Of a stretch of DNA of 64,000 nt, positions 1 through 11,300 are shown one piece after another (position 1 is the first letter of the stretch; each line of letters begins with the position of its first letter). The stretch lies in contig OY987264.1 in NCBI GenBank assembly GCA_963920665.1, positions 21,618,906-21,682,905 on the forward strand, in the 5' to 3' direction. Made by a program: the position numbers and the translations under genes. Source of the stretch: Straminergon stramineum. Its lineage: Eukaryota > Streptophyta > Bryopsida > Hypnales > Calliergonaceae. The notes below the pieces were generated by a model. The model ran no database searches. It saw nothing but the letters and a program-made list of their open reading frames with translations, and had not been told where the DNA came from.

Positions 1-2
1 TT

Positions 3-641
3 ACCACATGAAGAGGCAGCGGAAGAATTTAACGACGACGTTGTAGTTGTTATGGTAGTTGTTATGGTTGTTCTGGAGTCAGCATCCGATCCATCCCCGG
101 AGGCAGAAACAGAAGACCCTGATAAAATATTCTCTGTACAAGCAGTGGCTTCGGCGGGAAACAGGCAATCACCGCCATTGACGATTGGAGTGTCAACCCT
201 TCCTGCTTTTCTAAAAAGCTCCCTTACATTGAGCCAGCTGCCATGAAAACTCCTCACAATGCCAAATCTTTGGGAAGTCTGGCTTCCAAAGTGCCGCAAT
301 CGCAATGTTGCGAAGGCTGCATCCAAAAATGGCTGAAAAAATCCTTCCGATTTCAATACTTCGGTTCTGCCGCTACTACTCGTCATGGCTGGTCCATTTC
401 GATTCCGGGCATTCCCACACAGGCAGCAAAACTGTCCAGATTCGAAGACTCCTGGAGATGATTGCTCCTGCTGTTTTTTGTGGATGCAATGCTTTCCTGC
501 ATTGCTTTCCACCAGGTGGAAGCCAATCAGCATTGCCAGCAAGAGCCCAGTCAAGAGCCCGCCAGCTACTGTGAGAAACAGCCATACTGGCATCTCCGAA
601 CCTACTTCATAACCACTTGGTTGGTAGTGAAGTAACCACAT
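3..641 (-). CDS. N-terminal part of an unrecognised single-pass membrane protein (runs off the left edge)
   Basis: The minus strand is open from an ATG at 641-639 to the window edge, 213 codons without a stop. An in-frame TAA lies about 11 codons upstream, so the start is inside the window; a second Met (residue 17) could also be used. Residues 1-17 are polar/aromatic. Residues about 18-44 form one strongly hydrophobic helix rich in Leu, Gly, Ala and Val. A basic/Gln stretch (HKKQQEQ) follows, then a Cys-rich motif CCLCG near residue 72. The rest is Arg/Phe-containing and then Ser/Thr-rich, with a run ITTTITTTSS near the edge. The base composition is coding-like and CpG-containing. I do not recognise the family; a type I or II membrane protein with a soluble Ser/Thr-rich region is all that can be said. 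The 3' part lies outside the window. Confidence 0.68.
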   Translation of the reverse strand, partial: MWLLHYQPSGYEVGSEMPVWLFLTVAGGLLTGLLLAMLIGFHLVESNAGKHCIHKKQQEQSSPGVFESGQFCCLCGNARNRNGPAMTSSSGRTEVLKSEGFFQPFLDAAFATLRLRHFGSQTSQRFGIVRSFHGSWLNVRELFRKAGRVDTPIVNGGDCLFPAEATACTENILSGSSVSASGDGSDADSRTTITTTITTTTSSLNSSAASSCG

Positions 642-2240
642 AGAAAAAGAAAAGAATGCCCGGGAAAACACTTAAGCAGGTGTTTCAAACTCAAATTGCA
701 TTTGCAGCTTAGATGAGATTCATGTATTTTGACGATCGGTTGTTCTCCTATAATGTATCTGCCTATGGCACTTCTTAACGATATGGTTTCCTCGCTCCTC
801 TTCCACTGCATTCATAATAACAACAAAGACACCATGAGTATTATGATCTTCAGCCGGTAAAAAATGTAAAGCTGAAAGATTTGACACTCGCATAAGCGAC
901 ATTCAAGGAAACACGTTCTCGAAACCTTGCCATACTTTTAGCTTTCAGAACTCCGTAAAAAAATAGCTAGCTATGCTGCTTTTGTAAGCCACACTTAACA
1001 AATAGCTATATGGCACAGGACACAATTGATCCCGAGCATGCAGACATAGAAGCGAAAGAAACCCCAGAGACTTGAAAAAAAAGGCTCAACCGAAAGAACT
1101 CGACATGCGGAAGCCCTAGACCAACCGCAGACCCTTCAAGTTCAAAGTTCCTGGTGCATTGTATCCGGTTCCCACCAGTAGTTCTGCAAGCTGCCACTCG
1201 ATTAAAATTCGACAAAAAGGACTGCCATTCGCCTAAATTTCCGTATTAGTTTCAATAAAACCTTGGCCTCTCGAGCACTGCGTAAATTTCAATGAATATC
1301 CGTCAAAACGCATACCCCTAGTTCTAAACTCCCGCAAGGAATTTAAAGCGTTTCAATTCTCTTCCTTACAAAGTTGGAAAAACAAAGAAATTTATAAGAG
1401 CAGGAACAAACTGAAATCAATGCTCAATGCACGGTGCACCAGGAAATCTGTCCTCTTCATCAATACCCTGCCGACAACGTCCCCCAAAATATAGGAAAGA
1501 CTCGAGAAATCGTTCTCTGTATTTTCATGCTACTACTTTCCAATTCCAGTTTCTGATAAACATGCAGGCTCCAATCAAACCAAGATAAAGCTCCACGACT
1601 TAATTCGCACCAAACAGAGACCTGAAAGAGCATAACTATCAAAAACTCAAAACCTTCAAAAACTCTCCATGCCCGTAAATTCTCATCCACCTCGGAAACT
1701 AAAACGTCGCCATAACCTCACTCTCTTCAGACCTTGGACACTAAAACTCCGCGTAGGCTACAACCAAACCCTAAAATGCACCAAAACCTTGCTAACAACA
1801 CACGACTGGACGCCAGAAGAGCACACCATAGAGGCTCGCGTACGCAACCAATTCCATCGCTAGAAACAAACCCTGAGTAAACTCACTCCACCAATGCAAA
1901 ACATCGTCTTCAAGAACAGGTACAAACCCTAAGATACGACAACAAGGGCATGCAGGGCACCCGAACCTGAAGAGCAGTCTCGTTCTAATTGCTTCGCGAC
2001 TTGAGAAAAACTTCAGTTACGCGGCTTCGAGGAAGAATGGCGACCACGTTCCCAAAATGCTAGCTATGGCGACTCCAAAGTCGGGGAAGTTAACTTATGT
2101 CAAGAGCACTTCCTCGTGGTGCCCATGTTGCGCATTTCTTGAAGGTGGAAGACGAAGTCCACAGTGGACGAAGGAAAGCGAAGAAGGTGTCTTCAAAAGT
2201 CTTTCAACTCGCATTGTGAAACTGCTGGGAAAGTGATGAG
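642..2240 (-). other. Probable 5' leader and promoter of the edge gene
   Basis: This stretch is clearly richer in CpG and GC than the spacer that follows, and the change is abrupt near 2,240. Short open frames exist on both strands but none has coding character. The position directly upstream of the ATG at 641 suggests a long, possibly spliced 5' leader, as the other genes here also have. No TATA box or transcription start could be fixed. Confidence 0.4.
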
Positions 2241-4260
2241 AGTGAGGGTCCATGACCTCTATCCCTTTCAACCCCTAATAAGTGCACAACCTAAAAATAA
2301 TGAGAATTTTTTGGAAAATTTATAATAAGTAATTGAAAATTTTGGAATATGAATCATATTGTTGATTGGTGTAGAGCATTAATTTTTTCTTTTTTTTCAT
2401 TGATATATTGTATGATTCTTTCAAAAAAAATTTCAACAAGAACAATATGACTATGAGGCTTTGTCTTAAGTAAACAAAAATATTATTTTAATGATAGTTG
2501 ATAGTAGGGGAATTAAACCAAGAAAACATTGAATCATTGACACACAAGCAAAAAAAAAACCCATCTTACGAGTAGGACAAAGAAGAGGGAGACTAGTTAG
2601 ACTCCTCTACCCTAATCATGTTGTGGAGTGTGAATGAGGTTGTATATTGGATTTAGAAAACGTAGTCGATGCCGTAGTTTGTGTCCAAAGGACATAGCCA
2701 ATATATATTGATCAAATGAAGTTTATTTTTCACAATGTTTATTATTCAACAAGTAGATGGTTGAGCAATTCAGGATTAATTATCTTCATAAATTTATTAA
2801 TTTTAGAAGTTTTATGTAGCATCATCTCAATCATCTACATAACCATTTTGTTAAATTTTGTTAAGAAAAAACAAACCACAACATTCTTAGCTTGAATATT
2901 CCCACCCCTATTCTTGAGATTTGAGGAAAGAAAGAATATTATGTTTGGGAATGTATGACAAGGGGAGAGGTTAAAATGTAATCACTTAGAACTCCAATTC
3001 TTGACTATGATATTTTATTTTATTTTATTATTAAATTTTTCTACTTGTAAAGAAAGCAAAAGGACCACATGCATAGAGGCTTAAGAATATTATGACATTT
3101 ATGCATATATATTCTCATTGTTTTATTTTTCGAACATGACAATTTGTCACAAAGGCAAACATCCTACAACACTACCATGGATCCGTAGAACATTCTTGCT
3201 CCCCTAATTGAAGACCTAGGAGAAGTGACAAACCTCATAGATTATAAGTGGGAGACAAGCTCAAAATACAGCCTACCTCAATTGAACCCCCTATTCTTAT
3301 ACCCAATTTCATTTTGTTGCAACCTAGTACTCTAAGAACAAAGGATTTATGGTTTCCAATTGACCATTTTGATTGATTATACCATAGAAAATATATAATT
3401 TAAATTCAAAAAATCCTTTTATATTACTAGACTTTGTGAAGAATATTATGTATGTCTATAAAAAAAGAATAATGTTTTGGGAAAATTTTTTGAAATCTAA
3501 TAAAATTGCTTAAAACTATTCTAAATTCATGAAACTGAACAAGGCTTCTTGGTCTTTAATCCTACAAGGTCTTATAGGGACTGTCTACATAGTTACATAT
3601 TTTACTCTTAGAATACAACGTATGTATTAAAATATGACAAGACATACACCTTTTGGATTGAAAATTTTTCAACTAACTCCTTTTACATTTTAATATCATT
3701 TTAATATCTAAACTTTATCATGTTCAAATATGACATTGTATATATGTATAATACATAGCCATTTTACAACTTCTCAAAGATGTAGGAGGTGCAATAATGA
3801 TTTAAATTGGAAGTGTCATATGTCATTGGATACAAGTCAACATGAATATAAACTTTTGTAACTACTACCAATATACTTGTCAATTCATATATGTTGTATG
3901 TCAAATAAAAAAAAATACCATGCCACACTCAAATTGGGTTGTTTAAACCTTTAAAGATTAATTTAGTGCAAAGTGTATTCTAGTTTATATTGTGACAATA
4001 TGGTGTGGAGTTAGGGATTGGAATTGAAAGCTTTGGATGTAAATTTACAAGTGATGTTTTTATGAATTCAAGGAACATAACTATAGGTAATTTGCTTGCA
4101 TGGCAAAATATCCATTCCATATTAATTATATATTCAAAATAAAATGAAGAAAAAATACCAAATGCAACAAACAAAGTATAAATGATAAACAAATTGAAGT
4201 GCAATAGGAACATGAGATAGAAGAACAATCCATGTATCAAATTTGTTTTGTTTGATTTGT
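2241..4260. other. AT-rich spacer
   Basis: No open frame or recognisable element is visible. The sequence is almost free of CpG and rich in homopolymer A/T. Confidence 0.6.
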
Positions 4261-4262
4261 TT

Positions 4263-4727
4263 GATTTGTTTATTATAGTGAAATCTTTGAAATCATACAT
4301 CTCTCAGTCACATTTTTGATACGATCAAAAAATTCTTGAGGAGGAGTGCATAGACATTGGTTTGTAGCAATTTGATTCAAAGCAAAAAAAAGATTTTGAA
4401 GTTTTTATGAATTAAAAAATTACTTTTATATCTGTTTTATTATATTGTGGCAACAACACATGGTACACTATTCTATACAATAATTTAGATTGTTTGTTTG
4501 TTGTAGTGAGATCTTTAGAACTATATGTCCCTTGATCATGTTCTTCTTACCATCACAAAGCTCTTAGGGAGGATAAGTGCACAGACTTTGTTTTGTTGTT
4601 TTCTAACTCATGGCAAAAATGATATTGAATTTCAAAGTTTTATGAATTAAAAAATTAGATAATTAGTTTTATTTCTATTATATTATGTTGTGGCAGCGGC
4701 ACATAGTACACTACTATACAGTAAAGA
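4263..4727. repeat. Diverged tandem duplication, unit about 235 bp
   Basis: Copy 1 (about 4,263-4,484) and copy 2 (about 4,495-4,727) align along their whole length. Both contain in order TAGTGA-ATCTTT, a GAGGA/GGAGGA-GTGCA box, an identical TATGAATTAAAAAATTA, a TATTATATT-TGTGGCA box and an ending GTACACTA-T-TATACA. Divergence is substantial, so the duplication is old. It carries no coding frame. Confidence 0.75.
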
Positions 4728-5497
4728 AGATGTTGGATGATATCAAATCCATTTGTAATAAATGGTCCTTTTGATATTTCAGGCATTTACCTAAAACAAA
4801 AGTAGCTATAAAAAAATATCTATTCTTCACATGTTTGCTATGGATAGAAGAGTTTGTGTTGTTTCTACTCCAAAAAATGTTTTGTGCATTGTTGTGCACA
4901 TCATATGTACAATTGATATCACTTATTTCAAATGAAAGTACCACTGAAGCTCACCTTTGCAACTCAAATCTAAGAAATAGCAGCTTACCTGAGATATTCC
5001 TAATATATATATTCATCATTCTCAATAGTCTTTGGGCCAACTCCATGAATTATATTGTTCTCAATTGCCAACAAAATCAAAGAAAAACAAACCATGTGAA
5101 ATAACCCTCACTGAATTGTCAAAAGACAAAGCAAACCAAGTGGCATGATTTCTTTATTTTGCAAACAAATTTGTCTTGCAACAAAAGTGTGTTCGTCAAA
5201 ACTAAGTTTTACAAGGGCTTGCACACAATCATGACGTGTACTGTTGGGTACAATAATGTTACAATTTTTTCTCTTCCTCTCTCTAAATCTAAGTCATAGC
5301 CACTCTTTCCCAGCTCAATGCGTCAAACAAACAGTGTCTCTAGTCCCCCAAAGTTGCAAACACATCACTCTTCGAGTTCTAAACCTCTATGCTTAATTTG
5401 CTTCTAATCATGTAAGTTCATACTCACAATTGTAATCATTCTTTGGCCGCCTAATTCATGGATCACTCAAAAATTTGTCAGTTGCATCGCACCAACA

Positions 5498-5713
5498 ATG
5501 GCGACTTTGTTATGTGATGGCCAACCTTTCTTCAGTCCAATTCACTTCAGCGATTGCCTCTCTAAGTTACATCTTCCATTTCCATCTCCCAATTTTGTTC
5601 ATTCAAGCCTCCATCAGTTTCAATCGGCCTCGATTTCGTGGAGGTGCTTGTATTCCGTCGGCGCATTTAGGAGACTCCTTCTATACGCCAATGCTTATGG
5701 TTCAGTTAGTTGA
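5498..5713 (+). CDS. Possible orphan first exon with a plastid-transit-like N-terminus
   Basis: An ATG in a good plant context (AACAATGGCG) opens a 71-codon frame starting MATLLCDGQPFFSP. It is rich in Ser, Phe, Leu and Pro and poor in acidic residues, as chloroplast transit peptides are. A pyrimidine-rich CTCTCT leader precedes it at about 5,270-5,300. A GT donor could follow SISW near 5,643, but no downstream exon is visible before the next gene at 8.3 kb. It could be a gene remnant, a gene with a distant second exon, or chance. A longer overlapping frame (5,475-5,831) has no ATG of comparable context. Confidence 0.27.
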   Translation: MATLLCDGQPFFSPIHFSDCLSKLHLPFPSPNFVHSSLHQFQSASISWRCLYSVGAFRRLLLYANAYGSVS

Positions 5714-5831
5714 TCCGTCCGCGTCACTACTACGCACCCCGACTACTTGGCCTTCGCTGCAACTGTTCGAACGTGATCCATTGACATTTCAAATGTATTT
5801 TGCTACTGCTTTCATTTCCTGGTTGTTTTAG

Positions 5832-7680
5832 ATTTCATACATTCTTCCCACCATTTAGTTCAAGTTTTGTTCAAATTTGCGTTGCCAATCAAGTAAGTTT
5901 AATCCAACAAGTTTCTCTTCTATTCAGTATTCTCTTCCAGTCCAAATGTTAGATCATCAATTTCCCTACGTCACAACTACAATTACATGGATGCTTATGA
6001 GATTATTGTTTTCTCATTAGATTTCAATTCTTATAATGTGGACAAGAACATTGAGCATTGAAGAAAGAAATCTCATTGTTGGAATGTGCTAGAAGGGCAT
6101 GAAATGTAAAGACATAGCAAAACTAATACAAATGTCCCAATCCATTGTGTCTATTGTTTTTGAAAAATGCAAATACATTAGTCTCTTTCTATATATAATA
6201 GTCATGAATACATTAGCTATGAATCTTGAGTCATTTGGAACTAGAATGCAAAAGTTATGGCCAAAAAAACAAATAGTATAAAAGATGTGACCGAAAACAA
6301 TGCAATCATATGTTTCTTGCAATCACCCTTTAGTTAAGGTAGAAAAGCCCATTCAAGACACAACTTTGGATAAGTCTATTATGAACAATCTTCTTCCAAT
6401 AATATACAGTTAATACCACATGTGTACATCACAAGTATACATCCTCAATGGAATTGCCCAAACTTGGGATCAAAGAGGTTTCACTATCTTAGAAGTGATT
6501 ACAATTAGGTATACACCCAAACTCTTTAATTTGACCCTCTCTTTGGTATTAGATATAAGATATTATATACTTGCCACACTTCCTTATTATTGCTTATATC
6601 TTACCTTAAGGTATATGCTCACTTAATATTAAAGATGGTATCAACCTTGGAAAAATGCAATCCTATCACCAAGGTAGTCATCCCAAACTTTATTAGATTC
6701 TAGGATGAACCACGTAAAAACCTTGAAAGTCAACCATCAAACAAGTTTAATCTTTAATGTTAAGACATAGTTGATATGGATCTTAGAAATGAATTTTGGT
6801 ACAATTTTCAAATAGCTTCATTTTGCCAACACCACCCTAAATACCAAATGCAAAAATGCCTTTTGTTCAACAAGGACATTTGATGCAACGCAACAACAAA
6901 AACCAAGCTATTGTATGTTAATCAAGGTCAGATTCATTAGGTCCCATATGAAATCATTTCTTTTGGGGTAGAATATCCATTCATTGACTCAATTAAAAAT
7001 TTCTTTAACTTTGTTTTACATAGTTCAAAATATTTCAAGCCCTTTACAATAGTACAAGCAACAATACAATATGAATATTTTGAGATGCATAAATAAGTTT
7101 ACGTGATTATGGGAACCTTTAGCACTTAGTTGTCTGGAATTTGGAAACTGTGGGATTGAAGCCATATTTCCACGAAGTTAAGCCCACACAACTAAAGGGT
7201 GACTACAAATGAGGATAGATGAACCATGTACTTTGTTTAGTTCTCTTATTAAAATGATGTAAACTGACTTAAGTTACTTATTAAGCTTAAGTAGTGATGA
7301 TACCAACATGATTGGTCAATTCTTGAAGATGATAGCCTAGTATAGAAACAATTAGTTCATGCCATTCCATTAATATATATTCCATGGATTTATAAAGCGG
7401 TCACCTTCATATGTACGAAGTAAATTATTTTTTGTTTTTCAATTTTCATCAGATTTCTTCTTGGGGAATTCAAATTATTTTCATTACTATTTTCTACACT
7501 TTCCACATATGCTACGCAATAATTTCTGAAAATTTCATTACATGCCATATTTATTTAAATTTTGAATTATTTTTTAACAAATCTGAACCCAACGTAGGGT
7601 AGTCAAATCACAAGAATCATGCTTATTTGAATTCCATATTTTAACTGACATTCCTTAAATACTTACCTTCCGAATTCCAA
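5832..7680. other. AT-rich spacer
   Basis: No supported gene. Short frames are scattered and without family resemblance. The CpG-rich island of the next gene starts abruptly after 7,680. Confidence 0.55.
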
Positions 7681-7721
7681 GCCTTGCTAGACGTGCGAAA
7701 CGCACAGACTCCGTGCCAACG

Positions 7722-7849
7722 CACGTGCCCCAAACCTGCCCCACCCACTGCCCCCCAATACCGCGTGGGTCCCACTCCATCCCACGTCACCCTGCGTGCC
7801 TACTCGGCAATTTGTTCCCGATAGCAACGAATTAAACCACGCCACGTCA
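7722..7849 (+). promoter_or_regulatory. ACGT-core cluster: one G-box and two UPR-type elements
   Basis: CACGTG lies at 7,722-7,727, and CCACGTCA at 7,782-7,789 and again at 7,842-7,849. Read on the other strand the latter two are TGACGTGG, the consensus of the unfolded protein response element bound by XBP1 and plant bZIP60/bZIP28-type factors. They lie 475-540 bp upstream of the ATG of an ER-membrane protein gene, within a CpG-rich island. The site matches are seen in sequence; ER-stress control of this gene is inferred. Confidence 0.5.
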
Positions 7850-8323
7850 CTCTAAGTGCGTAAGAGGCTTTCCCGGCGATGTCGCTCCCGCAGCAGCACC
7901 AGCTCCTTTTAGCTTACTCGATTGCGATCGTCGGGCGCCTCTGTAGTAACGTAGTGCGTCGCTGATTCTTCTTTAACTTGTTTTCGCCACCCCCGTTGTT
8001 GATCGGATTCCATACCCATCGATCGATCCGCGTTTTTTTCATCTTGAGGTGTGCCTCGTCCGTCTCCTTCTGTCGCGTTTGCTTTTTTCCGCGTCGAATT
8101 TGGTGCAGGTTTGCGGCATCTTTAATTCAAGCTCGTGGTTGGTGTTGCGCGAGATTCTTTCTAGATCTGATACTTTTTGAGGATGCGTCTTCCCTATTCT
8201 TGTTACGATTGTGAAGCCTGATGCACGATTTCTGGTTTTAGCAGGAGCTCAGGGTGGAGCGGGAATTGAGCTTGAGGGTTTGGAAGGGAGGAAAAGCGGT
8301 TGTGGGTTTTTTGAATAAAGGCG

Positions 8324-11300
8324 ATGGCGGACGGGGATAGCCATGGCGTGGTGAGTTCGAATGGAGGCTATGTAGATCACGGGTGGCAGAAGGTGACGAA
8401 TGTGAAGAAGCAGAAACGGCAAGAGAGTAAAGCGAAGGTCGGGGAGAAGTCATCGACGAAGTCGGCGTCTTCGGACTCGAAGCTGTTTCAAGCACTAGAG
8501 GAGGAGTCTGCTGATCGGCGGGCCAAGCGGGAGGCTAGGATCCAAGCGGCGTTGGCTGGGGATGCGCATTCGGAGGAGGATAGTGATGCCGAGAATGAGA
8601 AGCCAGTGCAAGCGAATGAAACGGAGGTGAAGAAACCTAAAGTGAAGAAGCCGAAGAAGCCAAAAGTGACTGTTGCGGAAGCTGCGGCGGCCATTGATAT
8701 ATCAGATCTGTCGACCTTTTTATCAGACATTTCAGTAAGTCCCTTTTCTCAGGAACAAGTGTTCTAGGGTTTTAGGGTTCCAATTTTATTTGTGAATTTG
8801 GAAGCTTCAGGGCATCATCTTTGCCTGCTCTGTGTCCATGTGGGACCTGGTGAATCGTGTCCATTTGTTTTTGAAGCTGCGGTGCAGTATCCTTCAGTCG
8901 CTTTGTTTGCATTCGGAGAATGTGTTCTGGAGTGTTGCATTGCGACCTTGTGTATAGTGTTGTTTTCGTGTGTGAAGCTTGAGTCTAGCATGCTTTACCA
9001 AGAACGTGTTGTGCAGTGTTGCTTTTATGATCTAGTTTATGGTCCCCTTTTTATGTTTTGGGGTAGGTAATCTGATTGGGAGATCTGACTAAAAGCTCTG
9101 ACTTTCCCTCTGTCAGGAATCTTTCGCTGCCGTTCCTGATGTACAGCTTCTGCGATGTGCCGACTTCTTTGGACGTGCTTTCTCGGGAGTGACGACTGCT
9201 TCGTTTGCATGGAATAAAATACTTCGTGAAACTCCTCTTGTGAAGCAAATGGAGGTAATGTATGGTTCTGGCTGTGATTTAAATCTGCTATGGATTATTG
9301 TCTTAAATTACCGATTTTTGGCTCTTGACCGAAGCGTTGGGGAGCAATTTGCATCAGCACTTGCTACATTTACTGGGAAGGGAGACAGTTCTTGTGGACT
9401 GTTTGTTGCTACTCGAAAATCCAATTTCCTAATCCCCAAGACGAAGTGAGCTGCAGCTATCGTGCAGCTACTTATGAAATAAGCTATATAACCTCGTCGT
9501 AACTGTTCTCCCAGAAGGACAGAGCCTTTTGTAACAAGCTGTGTGTTGGTACTATTTATGGCTTGTTTGTCCTGTTGTGAATCCTAATGAGGACACCCTA
9601 CATATTACAACGTTTCTTCTTCTGGGTCTGATGCTTTGCGGACTCCCCATTAGGAAATCCCTGATCTACGCTTCAGTGTGCACTTTGAAGACCTCGTAAA
9701 TCAGTATCCTTACAGATTGTCTGCCAGTGGGTTATTGACAAAGCTTGACAGCAGCTTGCTTGCAAAAGCTGTCCCGCTTAGGATCTAATATTATTTTTGC
9801 AAGATTGGATTCCTCTAGGGGAAACTTTCTACCACCTTCAATACTTATAATACACTAAGATCCACATTACCTTGAATAGGCCTTTTTGCCTTCCATACCC
9901 TTAAATACCTTAAAGAAAGTTGATTCCTTTTATTACTGCTGTCGCAGAGATCACTTACTGAAATACATCTTGGATTACTGCAGATTCCTCTTTGCTTCGT
10001 GCCTGAGGCAGTGAACAAGATGCTGGCGGACTGGCTGGTACAAAGACCTGCGGAAGCTCTGTCTAAATTTATTCTATGGATTTTGAAAGAAGTTGTAGAG
10101 GATGCACACGCTCATATCGGCTCTCACAAGAGCTCTAAGGCTAATGCTGCTTCGTCACAGAGGACGAAGGTAGGAAACTCCTATGTTATTAATCATTGGA
10201 CAAATGTGCTATTTTTCGTTTGTTTTCCATTTTAAAGTTATTTCTGATTCTGATTCTTTCTCAAATGGTGAGGTCGGCAGTTTTTTGTGTTGAAAGCTCT
10301 GATTTGGCGGTACTAATTTAAATTTGTGGTTTCGAATGCAATTTCCAATGCAGGTTGGTATTCTAATTTTATTAGCAATAATCGTGAGGAGAAAACCTGA
10401 CCTTCTTCAGCATCAAGCTGGGGCAGTGCGTAATCAATTTCAAGCCCAGGATCAACTTCCCACGTTGGTGTGGGTTTATGGCCAGGTCTGTACGTCACTT
10501 TTGGCATATTGGTTTTACTGATTTTTCTCATTCTCCAGTAAATTGTTGTCATCTTGTATAAGCTTTTCATTAGCCTTCGAAAGATCAGACCCTGAACAAA
10601 CTGAAAGTAAAAATTTCGAGAAAGAAAAATAGATGTTTCCAGAGGTTTAACCCTTTAATGACAAACTATAATACGTCGACTCTGTAGGTTAAAACGTTGT
10701 GAGATCGTAGTGAACTTAAAACCGCATTGAATAGTGTTTCACTCAATTGTCTTCAGTTCTGAATAGGGTTTTGTTAAAGTGGTTCCCTGTATTTCAGTCT
10801 CTGGTAGCTATGATTATGTTTAAACCCGACATAATGCTCTAAATTTGGAACGTTGGCAGGCTGCGCAAGGGGACCTGGTGGTAGGTATGCATATGTGGGT
10901 GCAAAACCTATTGCCACTGGCTGTTGGAAAGTCTAGTACCCCTGCTTTACGAGACACAACCCTGCAGTTTATTGAGAGGTATGCAATATTGAAGTCCATG
11001 GTTGACACTTTTTTTATGGCCTAAGTGCTCTGTCTATAAGTAGAGTCAGTGTCGGAATCTAATAATTGATTACAGTAGTTCCAAAACATTTTTCTATCTT
11101 TAGTAAGTGTAAGTCTTGCCTTCCTAATTGTATTGATTCACTTGTTTCCTGGTGAAAGTTTCCTAAATGATTTAATGTTTCAAATAGCCAAGACTATTAA
11201 ACTTTATTAACCCTGAACATCGTTAACTTCTACTGGGTTTCACTTTCGGGTATTTTAGTGTAATTCGTTGTATACTGTATTCTTGTGTATATAAATCCCC

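Noticed and set aside
5475..5831. 118-codon plus-strand frame overlapping the orphan exon
   Set aside because: No ATG in good context; the other frame has the better start and transit-peptide composition.
7978..8214. Upstream frame in the TMEM214-like leader
   Set aside because: It starts at TTG and encodes low-complexity Phe/Cys/Arg text; no ATG upstream frame is supported.
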